Positions 9,511-16,477 of a stretch of 24,007 nt of DNA are shown in pieces. Location: NCBI GenBank assembly GCA_040379385.1, contig JBEILF010000025.1, forward strand, positions 1 through 24,007, in the 5' to 3' direction. The notes under the pieces were generated by a model. That model was not told the origin of the DNA. It saw only the letters and a list, made by a program, of their open reading frames with translations, and did no database searches. This DNA is from UKL13-2 sp040379385. Lineage in GTDB: Bacteria > Pseudomonadota > Gammaproteobacteria > Burkholderiales > Usitatibacteraceae. Made by a program: the position numbers and the translations under genes. Numbering within the stretch: position 1 is the stretch's first letter; each line of letters begins with the position of its first letter.

Positions 9511-9876
9511 CTAGCCTAAGGCCTTGATTTTGGACATCAAATCGGTGGCGTTCACTGGCTTCACGATGTAATCCTTCGCCCCTTGCCGCATGCCCCAAAT
9601 CTTGTCAGTTTCTTGGTCCTTGGTTGTACAAATAATCACCGGGATATGTTTTGTGGTTTCTTCACGCGTGATCGCGCGCGTTGCTTGGAAGCCATTTAAT
9701 CCCGGCATCACAACATCCATCAGCACCAGATCGGGTTGGTCGCGCTTGGCCGCTTCAACCCCCTCTTCGCCGCTCGCAGCGTGAATCACTGAATATCCTG
9801 CCTTGGTGAGCAGCCCATCGAGAAAGGTGCGTTCTGTAGGGGAATCGTCCACAACCAAGATTTTTTTTACCGCCAT
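9511..9876 (-). CDS. pilH: Single-domain response regulator PilH
   Basis: A 121-residue stand-alone receiver domain of the CheY type, one of the two phosphoryl acceptors of ChpA. The acidic pair is DDS at 10-12, the phospho-acceptor is Asp54 in LVLMDVVMPGLNGF, the conserved Thr is in IICTTKD, and the Lys is in YIVKPVNA. There is no output domain. In Pseudomonas, PilG and PilH have opposing effects on pilus extension, retraction and cAMP; the same split here is inferred. The ATG is preceded by GGAG at a good distance. The gene lies 67 bp after pilG and 13 bp before pilI. Confidence 0.93.
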   Translation of the reverse strand: MAVKKILVVDDSPTERTFLDGLLTKAGYSVIHAASGEEGVEAAKRDQPDLVLMDVVMPGLNGFQATRAITREETTKHIPVIICTTKDQETDKIWGMRQGAKDYIVKPVNATDLMSKIKALG

Positions 9877-9943
9877 GATTAGTGCTCCATTCGTGCTAAT
9901 TCAAATGTGTTTTTTCTGTAGGCGTTATGCTAGGCATAGGAAC

Positions 9944-10375
9944 TCAGCCCGTCAAAACCCTGTTGTCATATCCCTGCGCGGCGTTAGCTACGGCGAGATG
10001 GGTTTCCACCGCCTTTAATAGACTGTCCTTTGAGAATGGTTTTGTCAGATATTCGTCCGAGCCAACCATACGGCCCCGCGCCCGATCAAACAGGCTGTCT
10101 TTGGAGGACAACATAATGACCGGCGTTGCTCTATGTTTGCTGTTTTTCTTGATCAGCGCGCAGGTTTGGTAGCCATCGAGGCGCGGCATCATGATGTCGA
10201 CAAAAATCACGTCCGGCCGGTGATCGGCGATCTTCGACAAGGCATCGAAACCGTTCTCCGCAAGGATGACCTGGCAGCCTGCCTGCATCAGAAAAATCTC
10301 GGCGCTGCGACGGATGGTGTTTGAGTCATCAATCACCATCACACGGGTACCCGATATTGACCTTGTCTCAGCCAC
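9944..10375 (-). CDS. pilG: Single-domain response regulator PilG
   Basis: A 143-residue CheY-like receiver and the first gene of the Chp operon. Visible are VMVIDDSNTIRR (Asp pair at about 16-17), phospho-acceptor Asp60 in VIFVDIMMPRLDGYQ, the Ser in VIMLSSKD, and Lys in YLTKPFSKDSL. The sequence IDDSNTIRR near the start is typical of PilG rather than PilH. The start is GTG at 10375-10373, with GAGAG upstream; no ATG lies in frame before the conserved core. The 185 bp upstream to the rubredoxin gene probably carries the operon promoter, but I could not pick a convincing -35/-10 pair. Confidence 0.92.
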   Translation of the reverse strand: MAETRSISGTRVMVIDDSNTIRRSAEIFLMQAGCQVILAENGFDALSKIADHRPDVIFVDIMMPRLDGYQTCALIKKNSKHRATPVIMLSSKDSLFDRARGRMVGSDEYLTKPFSKDSLLKAVETHLAVANAAQGYDNRVLTG

Positions 10376-10561
10376 TCGTGCGCTCTCAGGTTGTAGAGTC
10401 GAAAAATGAATTTTGATATCGCTTCGGAAACGTGGCGTCTACGCTTTCGCGCGTACGGTATTGACAACGACAATGCCCTTAAATGATTATCGCCTAAAGC
10501 CAATTTATTTTCATTTGCGGGTAGCATTGATCTAAGCCAACCGTGCGGAAGGTTGATCGCG

Positions 10562-10747
10562 TTAAATTTCGACCATCTCGAAATCTTCTTTTCGCGCACC
10601 GCACTCAGGGCAAGCCCAACCAACCGGCACGTCCTCCCACGCGGTTCCCGGCGCAATGCCATCGTCAGGCCAGCCCTCGGCCTCGTTGTAAATCAAGCCA
10701 CAGACCAGACACATCCACGCCTTGTTTGCTACCGTATTTGTCGTCAT
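10562..10747 (-). CDS. rubA: Rubredoxin
   Basis: A 61-residue iron-only electron carrier. The four iron ligands are Cys13 and Cys16 (CLVCGLIY) and Cys46 and Cys49 (CPECG), with the family signature GWPDDGIAPGTAWEDVP between them. The redox partner is not visible here. I place the start at the ATG at 10747, which gives the usual length of 55-60 residues. A longer reading of 74 codons from a TTG at 10786 adds residues outside the fold. Neither start has a good ribosome site. Rubredoxin between pilG and a divergent thiD is an arrangement I recall from betaproteobacteria. Confidence 0.93.
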   Translation of the reverse strand: MTTNTVANKAWMCLVCGLIYNEAEGWPDDGIAPGTAWEDVPVGWACPECGARKEDFEMVEI

Positions 10748-10912
10748 GTTCAGTTGGGGTTTTCGTAAGTTAGGGGATGACAACAAGGGCGGGCGCTTGC
10801 ACTCGAACTGTCTGGTACCAACACATTCAATGTTCGCCTTCGCATGTCCTACACATCCAACGCTACAATACTGTCGTTATAGCTGCATGCTTCGTAGACA
10901 ATCTGATCTTAG

Positions 10913-10946
10913 CGCCGCGCGACACGACCTTTATGACAGCGCGGCG
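10913..10946. promoter_or_regulatory. 8-bp inverted repeat in the rubA-thiD divergent region
   Basis: CGCCGCGC at 10913-10920 is perfectly repeated in inverse at 10939-10946 (GCGCGGCG), with an 18-nt spacer. It lies 71 bp before the thiD start between divergent genes, so a terminator role is unlikely. It could be an operator or a leader hairpin of thiD. No TPP-riboswitch core such as CUGAGA is seen in the 270 bp between the two genes. Confidence 0.35.
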
Positions 10947-11017
10947 ATAAGGTAATTGTACCCAATCGACACTGACATTCGTCGAATAGCACTTGTAACT
11001 GCCTTCTTGGAACTTCC

Positions 11018-11950
11018 ATGTCGGATCTTCAGCGATCTTTACCGGCTGTTTTAACCTTTGCCGCCACTGACCCTTCAGGTGGTGCTGGCTTGCAGGCTGA
11101 TTTACTAACGTTGGGCAGTATGGGCTGCCATCCGCTGTCCGTTGTGACGGCCATCACTGTTCAGGACACGTCTGGAGTTGAAGGCATCTTGTCTATTGAT
11201 TCGGATTGGGTATCAGATCAGGCGCGGGCCATCCTCGAAGATATCCCAGTTGCCGCCTTCAAAATTGGCGTGATGGGAAGCGTCGAAAACATTGCCGCTA
11301 TCGCCGAAATCGTATCCGACTATCCGGAAATTCCATTGGTTTTTGACCCCGTGCTCGCTTCGGCGCGCGGTGATGAATTTGCATCCGAGGAGGCCATTGA
11401 AGCCATCCGTGAAATGATCATTCCACAGACAACCGTAATTACGCCGAACTCGCTGGAGTTGCTCCGCTTGACGCTTGGCGAGGACGAGGATCGGCTGCCT
11501 ATGGACCGATTGGCACGACGGCTCACCGACCTTGGGGCTGAGTACGTCTTGGTAACCGGCACTCACGAGTCCACCTTGGAGGTCATCAATACCCTGTTCG
11601 GCGATGGCGGCATTATCCGCGCAGACCGCTGGCAGCGACTGCCTGGCAGCTACCACGGCTCGGGTTGTACCCTAGCATCAGCGATTGCCGCCACGATTGC
11701 GAGGGGTCTGGATATTGAGGAGGCGGTGCGCGAAGCGCAGGACTACACTTGGCACACGCTCAAGTTTGGCTTTCGTCCCGGAATGGGCCAATTCATACCC
11801 GACAGAATGTTCTGGGCGCGCGATGACGAGAGCGACGCAGAAAACAACGAAGCGCACGATAGCGCGGGGGTGAAGGGCCAAGTGGATTTAGCAACTACCG
11901 AAACGAGGCCCACCCCGCCCGGTACAGATGGCTCCGGTACGCAGCACTAG
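11018..11950 (+). CDS. thiD: Hydroxymethylpyrimidine / phosphomethylpyrimidine kinase
   Basis: ThiD phosphorylates 4-amino-5-hydroxymethyl-2-methylpyrimidine twice to give HMP-PP, the pyrimidine substrate of ThiE in thiamine synthesis. The ribokinase-like fold shows TDPSGGAGLQADLLT at residues 17-31, VFDPVLASARG, VITPNSLEL, YVLVTGTHE, and the anion-hole motif GSYHGSGCTLASA at about 210-222 with the active-site Cys217. The family fold ends near residue 267 (FIPDRMFW). A hydrophilic tail of about 43 residues follows (acidic, then Thr/Pro/Gly-rich), probably disordered. The end of the tail is encoded where thiE begins (23-bp overlap), which implies translational coupling with thiE. Confidence 0.94.
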   Translation: MSDLQRSLPAVLTFAATDPSGGAGLQADLLTLGSMGCHPLSVVTAITVQDTSGVEGILSIDSDWVSDQARAILEDIPVAAFKIGVMGSVENIAAIAEIVSDYPEIPLVFDPVLASARGDEFASEEAIEAIREMIIPQTTVITPNSLELLRLTLGEDEDRLPMDRLARRLTDLGAEYVLVTGTHESTLEVINTLFGDGGIIRADRWQRLPGSYHGSGCTLASAIAATIARGLDIEEAVREAQDYTWHTLKFGFRPGMGQFIPDRMFWARDDESDAENNEAHDSAGVKGQVDLATTETRPTPPGTDGSGTQH

Positions 11951-12677
11951 TCGAACGTTGTCTAGTTTGCCGGTGAGCCGTCGTGTCAGCGGTGTTTATG
12001 CGATTACCCCAGACGAGCTCGACACCGCCTTGATGCTCAGCTTATCGGCGGCAATGCTAGAAGCGGGTGTACGGACAATTCAGTACCGGAGAAAACTCAC
12101 GCCAGTCGCGTCACAACTGATCGAAGCGCGCCAGCTACAGGCACTTGCTGCCGCCTTCGGCGCGAGTTTAATCATTAACGATGATTTGGCACTTGCACTC
12201 GCAGTTGGTGCCGCTGGGGTGCATTGGGGACGAGACGATGTCAGCAGCTCAAGCGCTGAATCACTTGCCCACGAAATTGATAGCGCGCGCGCTAGGGCTG
12301 AGGCGGCGGGACACGCTGCGCCGCTTATTGTCGGCATCTCGTGTTACAACGATTTCACTCGCGCCAAGTGGGCAACCGAAGCCGGCGCAGACTATATTGC
12401 CTTCGGTAGTATGTTTGCCTCATCAACCAAGCCCTTGGCAGCGGCGGCCCCTGTGGACTTAATTGCCAGCACCAAGCAGAAGCTTGAAATACCAGTGGTC
12501 GCGATCGGCGGTATCACGAGAGATAATGTGGCCGTACTAATCGAAGCCGGCGTCGATGCGGTTGCGATCATCACAGACCTGTATTCCGCAGCTGACAATA
12601 AGCAAATCGCAGAACGGGTCAAGGTATTCGAGCAGCTCTTCCGAATGCGCACCACCACTAACAAAGAGACCATTTGA
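11928..12677 (+). CDS. thiE: Thiamine-phosphate synthase
   Basis: ThiE joins HMP-PP with the thiazole phosphate to make thiamine monophosphate. The TIM-barrel signatures are VYAITPD, TIQYRRK (usually QLRxK), LIINDDLALALAVGAAGVHW with GRDD (substrate and Mg site), GISCYND, DYIAFGSMF followed by STK, and the phosphate-binding VVAIGGIT. The ATG at 11928 lies inside the end of thiD; a GTG at 11973 would start just before the conserved core and is an alternative. The stop is one base before the hemL ATG, so thiD-thiE-hemL read as one unit. The usual partners thiG and thiS are not here. Confidence 0.93.
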   Translation: MAPVRSTSRTLSSLPVSRRVSGVYAITPDELDTALMLSLSAAMLEAGVRTIQYRRKLTPVASQLIEARQLQALAAAFGASLIINDDLALALAVGAAGVHWGRDDVSSSSAESLAHEIDSARARAEAAGHAAPLIVGISCYNDFTRAKWATEAGADYIAFGSMFASSTKPLAAAAPVDLIASTKQKLEIPVVAIGGITRDNVAVLIEAGVDAVAIITDLYSAADNKQIAERVKVFEQLFRMRTTTNKETI

Positions 12678-12678
12678 C

Positions 12679-13968
12679 ATGTTCGAGCAAAGCAAAGCGC
12701 TCTTCGAGAAATCCCTGCGCGTCATCCCGGGTGGTGTTAATTCGCCGGTGCGCGCTTTTCGCTCGGTCGGCGGTACGCCAGTTTTTTTCCGCAAGGCGAA
12801 TGGTGCCTACTTGTGGGATGCGGATGGAACGAAGTACATAGACTATGTCGGCTCCTGGGGACCGGCAATTCTGGGCCACGCCCACCCGGAGGTGGTGGCG
12901 GCGGTTCAAGCAACGGCGCTTGATGGACTTAGTTTTGGTGCTCCCACCGAGGCAGAGTTTCTCATGGCAGAGAGACTGTGCGAACTGGTGCCGTCCATCG
13001 AGCAGGTGAGACTTGTCAGCTCTGGCACCGAAGCGACCATGAGCGCAATCCGCCTCGCCAGAGGTGCGACAGGCCGGAAAAAAATCATCAAGTTTGAGGG
13101 GTGTTACCACGGCCACGCTGATGCACTGCTGGTCAAGGCCGGTTCCGGTGCGCTGACCTTTGGCAACCCGAGTTCGGCTGGTGTCCCACCGGAAGTGGCA
13201 GCAGACACCATCGTGCTAGGGTACAACAATCTCTTGGAGCTGGAATCCACTTTCACTGGGCTTGGCAGCGAAATCGCCTGTGTCATCATCGAGCCGATCG
13301 CTGGCAACATGAATTTTATCGTCCCCGACGCTGCGTATATGCGGGCACTTCGCTCGCTTTGCAGCAAACACGGCGCTGTATTGATTTTTGACGAAGTCAT
13401 GACTGGTTTTCGTGTGGGGCTTCACGGTGTGCAAGGTCACTTTGGCATCACGCCGGACCTAACAACATTGGGCAAGGTTATCGGCGGCGGAATGCCGATG
13501 GGTGCCTTTGGTGGCCGTCGTGATTTGATGGCAAATATGGCACCGCTTGGTGGCGTCTATCAGGCCGGCACGCTTTCAGGCAACCCGGTTTCTGTCGCGG
13601 CAGGTCTGAAAACGTTGGAACTCATCGCTCGGCCGGGGTTTTTCGAAGAACTGTCGGCTACCACCACACAACTGTGCGAAGGGCTCACAGCGGTCGCGCG
13701 GGAGGAGGGCCAGGCGTTCTCGGCAGCGAGTCTCGGCGGAATGTTCGGCATGTTCTTTTCTCCTAGCCCACCCACTTCGTACGCAGAAGTGATGGCGTCG
13801 GACCGGGAGCAATTTAATCGCTTTTTTCACGGCATGCTGGCGCGTGGTGTGTATCTAGCGCCGTCAGCTTTTGAAGCCGGGTTTGTTTCAAAGGCGCATA
13901 CGGCGACCGATATCGCTGACACCATTGCTCGTGCAAGCGAAACGTTTCGAAGTCTCGCCAAAGGCTGA
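12679..13968 (+). CDS. hemL: Glutamate-1-semialdehyde 2,1-aminomutase
   Basis: HemL is a PLP enzyme that converts glutamate-1-semialdehyde to 5-aminolevulinate, the tetrapyrrole precursor that HemB (encoded downstream at 16478) condenses. The 429-residue product has the normal length. Motifs: RVIPGGVNSPVRAF at the N-terminus, GSWGPAILGHAHPEV, SSGTEATMSAIRLARG, KFEGCYHGH, IIEPIAGN, FDEVMTGFR, and TTLGKVIGGGMPMGAFGG with the PLP lysine at Lys266. The frame is open upstream to 12556, but the ATG at 12679 matches the family start and lies one base after the thiE stop. The GGDEF-like gene follows after 2 bp. Confidence 0.96.
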   Translation: MFEQSKALFEKSLRVIPGGVNSPVRAFRSVGGTPVFFRKANGAYLWDADGTKYIDYVGSWGPAILGHAHPEVVAAVQATALDGLSFGAPTEAEFLMAERLCELVPSIEQVRLVSSGTEATMSAIRLARGATGRKKIIKFEGCYHGHADALLVKAGSGALTFGNPSSAGVPPEVAADTIVLGYNNLLELESTFTGLGSEIACVIIEPIAGNMNFIVPDAAYMRALRSLCSKHGAVLIFDEVMTGFRVGLHGVQGHFGITPDLTTLGKVIGGGMPMGAFGGRRDLMANMAPLGGVYQAGTLSGNPVSVAAGLKTLELIARPGFFEELSATTTQLCEGLTAVAREEGQAFSAASLGGMFGMFFSPSPPTSYAEVMASDREQFNRFFHGMLARGVYLAPSAFEAGFVSKAHTATDIADTIARASETFRSLAKG

Positions 13969-13970
13969 AG

Positions 13971-14426
13971 ATGAAAGATGCAGCATCGTCAAAAGCTAGT
14001 CGGCAATCGCTCATTGAGCATCTTGAGTCACGACTGGCCAACAGCGAGACCGAGCGGGCTTTAGGCGGTTTTGCGCTGGTGTTGATCAAGCTCTATGGAG
14101 ATGGCGAAACCAGCCGCGAGCCGGGCGGTGCTGAAAAAGCAGAGACGCTCGCAACAATTTCTACGCAGTTGAGGGGGACACTTCGCGATAGTGACTTTTT
14201 CGCACAATACGACGAGCGCACATTTGCCGCTGTGATCCCGCAGTTTTCTGATCGCGCAACGGTGGAGAGAATTATCCAAAAACTCAGTATCGCCCTCTCG
14301 CGGCCCATGACAAGCCATGGCCGCCAGCAAGCAGGTGACTTGTCGCCAAAGTTTGGCTTTAGTCTGTTTCCATCGGACGGAACGACAATAGAGACTTTAA
14401 TCGCGCACGCTGAACAGGCACCTTAG
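13971..14426 (+). CDS. Degenerate GGDEF-domain protein
   Basis: The 151-residue product looks like a small stand-alone GGDEF fold. It has RDSDFFAQYDERTFAAVIPQ at about 72-91, where active diguanylate cyclases have R-x-D-x-x-A-R-(Y/F)-GGDEF-(A/x)-(V/I). It also has FGFSLFPSDG followed by a helix resembling LLxxADxAL (LIAHAEQAP). The GGDEF motif itself is replaced by DERTF at about 80-84, so cyclase activity is not expected. It may bind a nucleotide or a protein partner, or may be decaying. It has no membrane segment and no second domain, and is probably cotranscribed with hemL (2-bp gap). The assignment rests on motif spacing. Confidence 0.68.
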   Translation: MKDAASSKASRQSLIEHLESRLANSETERALGGFALVLIKLYGDGETSREPGGAEKAETLATISTQLRGTLRDSDFFAQYDERTFAAVIPQFSDRATVERIIQKLSIALSRPMTSHGRQQAGDLSPKFGFSLFPSDGTTIETLIAHAEQAP

Positions 14427-14762
14427 GTCTCCAGGAGACGCTGGCACCTCCGGCAGAAGTGAACATGCCAGCAAAACGCGGCGGCAGTGTCGAAGTCGGA
14501 GATCCGTATCGCCTAGCCTGAATATTTCATGGGCTGCCGCTTGCTTAGAAGGACGTTGCCTCTAGGCGATTGGCAAACCAATTTGGCTCGTTTCTCTCTT
14601 GCTGTGGGTGCGGGCTACAGGTTGGCTTGCGGGCGATTGGACGGCAATGTTCCGCCTTGCTGCCGAAGCATAGCCCGCTATGCTGTGGTCGGTCAGGTAA
14701 CAAATCGCTCGCCTGTTCACCTACTCGCCCGCTTTCGAACGCGCCCCGATGAAATGCTCAGG
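14427..14762. other. Gene-free 336-bp interval with several palindromes
   Basis: I see no credible gene here; an open frame that runs on into the antisense of cytochrome c4 has no recognisable protein. It holds three clear inverted repeats: GTCTCC-A-GGAGAC at 14427-14439, GCTGGCA/TGCCAGC at 14440-14446 and 14466-14472, and AGCATAGC-CC-GCTATGCT at 14667-14684. The convergent genes on either side may use the first two as 3' hairpins, but neither has a T-tract. Confidence 0.6.
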
Positions 14763-15428
14763 CTAGCGAGCGCGCATCCCGGCAAGGTACTCAGACAGGG
14801 CCACCAAGTCACTTTCTTTGAGGCGTGCCGCGATGGCGTTCATTTGCGCATTGTTGCGTTCGCCGCTTGCGTATGCCTTCAGTTGCGCCAGAGTGTAGTC
14901 TGGCCATTGACCGCTGACTCGCGGATAGATGGCTGGAATACCTGCTCCTGAGGCACCGTGGCAGCCCGCGCAGGCTGGTACTTTTGCCTCGGCGATACCC
15001 ACGCGATAGATTAACTGACCGCGTTCAGCCTTCTTCAAATCGCTCGCAACCGCTTGGCTTTTTCCGCGCTGTGCGAAGTAGAAGTCGCCAACGGCTTTCA
15101 TGTCTTCGGTAGTGAGTCCGGCGGACATGCCCTGCATGATTGCATTCACGCGCTTTCCAGATTTGAAGTACTCGAGCTGCTTAGCGATATACTCTGCGGG
15201 CATGCCTGCAAGATTTGGGTTTGCCGGAATCGGGCTGTAACCGTCCGCACCGTGACAGGCCAGACAGACTGAACTCGCAATTTGTTTGCCGCGCTCAAGC
15301 CGCTCTGCGTATGTTGGGGAGCCCGCTTTTGTGGGTGTTTTCGCCGACTCAGCCGCACCCGTTGCCGCACCCGCAATGCCCAAGCTTGTTCCGCACACAA
15401 GCAGTGCGGCGATCCACGTCTTCTTCAT
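14763..15428 (-). CDS. Dihaem cytochrome c4
   Basis: A 221-residue exported c-type cytochrome with a signal peptide of about 25 residues (KKTWIAALLVCGTSLGIAGA). The two haem-binding motifs are CLACH at 55-59 and CAGCH at 153-157. Each half has the class I layout with a downstream Met that can be the axial ligand (Met98 or Met101 in the first half, Met196 in RNNAQMNAIA in the second). The near-duplicate halves (GADGYSPIPANPNLAG versus GASGAGIPAIYPRVSG) are typical of cytochrome c4, a periplasmic electron donor to terminal oxidases. A good ribosome site (AAGGA) precedes the ATG. It is transcribed divergently from engB. Confidence 0.92.
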   Translation of the reverse strand: MKKTWIAALLVCGTSLGIAGAATGAAESAKTPTKAGSPTYAERLERGKQIASSVCLACHGADGYSPIPANPNLAGMPAEYIAKQLEYFKSGKRVNAIMQGMSAGLTTEDMKAVGDFYFAQRGKSQAVASDLKKAERGQLIYRVGIAEAKVPACAGCHGASGAGIPAIYPRVSGQWPDYTLAQLKAYASGERNNAQMNAIAARLKESDLVALSEYLAGMRAR

Positions 15429-15561
15429 CTTCTATCCTTGTTTTGCTGCCGTTGCAGTACTGTATCCAGATCCGCCCAACTCAAGCAGCGTCGCGCGATA
15501 CTTCCTATCAATTGTCATTTTAGCTGATCGCAGTTAAAGAGAAAACCATAGCAGGCCCACT

Positions 15562-16191
15562 TTGAAACTGTTTGCCAACGTTGTCTATACCGCTTCTGCT
15601 CACGATCTTGCCCAGCTGCCGCCAGACGTAGGGGCGGAAATCGCCTTTGTCGGGCGTTCAAACGCCGGCAAGTCTTCGGCGATCAACACCCTCGCGAACC
15701 ATTCGCGGTTGGCGTTTGTATCCAAGACGCCCGGGCGCACACAGCTCATCAATTTTTTTTCTTTGGGGAACGGAAATTCGCTGGTGGATTTGCCCGGTTA
15801 TGGTTACGCAAAGGTCCCTCCCGCAGTCAAGGCACATTGGGAGCAAACACTGGCAGACTATGTCTCCGGTCGCGAAGCGTTACGCGGCTTGGTGCTGATC
15901 ATGGATGCACGTCACCCGTTGCGACCGGCTGATGAACGCCTGCTAGATTGGTATGCCCCAACCGGCAAACCCGTTCATTGCTTATTGACCAAGGCCGACA
16001 AGCTTACCCGCAACGAGCAAGCCAATACCTTGAGGCAGGTTAAGGATACCCTGCGGCTGCAGCAGCGTAACGCGACTGTACAGCTGTTCTCCGCGCTGAA
16101 GAAATCCGGGGTGGCTGAGGCTGAAGCACGCATTTCCGACATGCTATATGGGAAAAGCGCCGCGCACGAGAACGGTGCATCATGCCAATGA
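15562..16191 (+). CDS. engB: Ribosome-biogenesis GTPase EngB (YihA/YsxC)
   Basis: A 209-residue single-domain GTPase needed for large-subunit assembly. G motifs in order: G1 GRSNAGKSS (about 32-40), G2 within SKTPGRTQLINFF, G3 DLPGYGYAKVP, G4 TKADKL, and a G5-like FSALKKSG. The start is TTG at 15562. An in-frame stop at 15535-15537 and the absence of any ATG or GTG before the conserved MKLFANVVYT leave no other reasonable choice. GCAGG lies 6 nt upstream. Its divergent partner is cytochrome c4 and its downstream neighbour is hemB, an arrangement I recall from betaproteobacteria. Confidence 0.94.
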   Translation: MKLFANVVYTASAHDLAQLPPDVGAEIAFVGRSNAGKSSAINTLANHSRLAFVSKTPGRTQLINFFSLGNGNSLVDLPGYGYAKVPPAVKAHWEQTLADYVSGREALRGLVLIMDARHPLRPADERLLDWYAPTGKPVHCLLTKADKLTRNEQANTLRQVKDTLRLQQRNATVQLFSALKKSGVAEAEARISDMLYGKSAAHENGASCQ

Positions 16192-16217
16192 TGCCGCCTT
16201 GTCGCTGGCTACCAGGC

Positions 16218-16258
16218 AAATAAAAAGGGGCATAGGTAAAGGGGAGAACCTATGCCCC
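16218..16258 (-). terminator. Intrinsic terminator on the minus strand
   Basis: GGGGCATAGG at 16227-16236 pairs perfectly with CCTATGCCCC at 16249-16258 (10 bp, 12-nt loop). Read on the minus strand the stem is followed at once by TTTTTATTT (16226-16218), a classic intrinsic terminator. On the plus strand the hairpin is followed by GAAGCC and has no U-tract. No minus-strand gene is otherwise present here, since engB and hemB are both plus-strand. Confidence 0.72.
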
Positions 16259-16316
16259 GAAGCCTTCTTCAAAAGGCCCCGCTCAGGGAGGGAAAGCGGG
16301 GAAGCGCGAACGCTTC
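16218..16316 (-). ncRNA. Candidate small RNA between engB and hemB
   Basis: Reading the minus strand from about 16316, four hairpins follow closely: GAAGCG-TTCG-CGCTTC (16316-16301), CCCCGCT/AGCGGGG with loop TTCCCTCCCTG (16301-16277), GCCTT-TTGAAG-AAGGC (16277-16262), and the terminator stem with loop TTCTCCCCTTTA. The total is about 99 nt. Two loops are CU-rich and could pair with purine-rich Shine-Dalgarno sequences. A plausible promoter is TTGAAC at 16351-16346 and TCTATT at 16327-16322 with an 18-nt spacer, which places the 5' end at the first stem. No matching RNA family is known to me. The structure is seen in the sequence; transcription is inferred. Confidence 0.48.
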
Positions 16317-16321
16317 GTGTG

Positions 16322-16351
16322 AATAGATGCGCTAGATCTGCAAAAGTTCAA
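16322..16351 (-). promoter_or_regulatory. Possible sigma-70 promoter for the candidate sRNA
   Basis: On the minus strand, TTGAAC (16351-16346, 4 of 6 to consensus) and TCTATT (16327-16322, 4 of 6) are separated by 18 nt. The predicted start falls about 6 nt later, at the base of the first hairpin. The match is modest, and the fit to the RNA's 5' end is the main argument. Confidence 0.3.
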
Positions 16352-16477
16352 GATTGGCGCGTGTCTTGGATTCGGCGGCGGATAATGAATATCCACCGCC
16401 TAGAATATCCACTGGCTTGGCCCGGCGAAGTTCAGCGCATAATCCAACAGGCCGCTATTTTTCAACCAATCCACGTT

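Noticed and set aside
10748..10786. TTG-initiated longer rubredoxin
   Set aside because: The extra 13 residues lie outside the rubredoxin fold and the internal ATG gives the normal length.
10748..11017. TPP riboswitch before thiD
   Set aside because: The conserved CUGAGA and partner core sequences are not present; only a GC-rich inverted repeat is seen.
14529..14951. Plus-strand 140-codon open frame
   Set aside because: It overlaps cytochrome c4 antisense, shows no recognisable domain and has no ribosome site; the part outside cytochrome c4 is palindrome-rich spacer.
16148..16477. Upstream extension of the hemB frame
   Set aside because: It overlaps the end of engB and the hairpin cluster and does not resemble any HemB N-terminus; the family-length start is at 16478.
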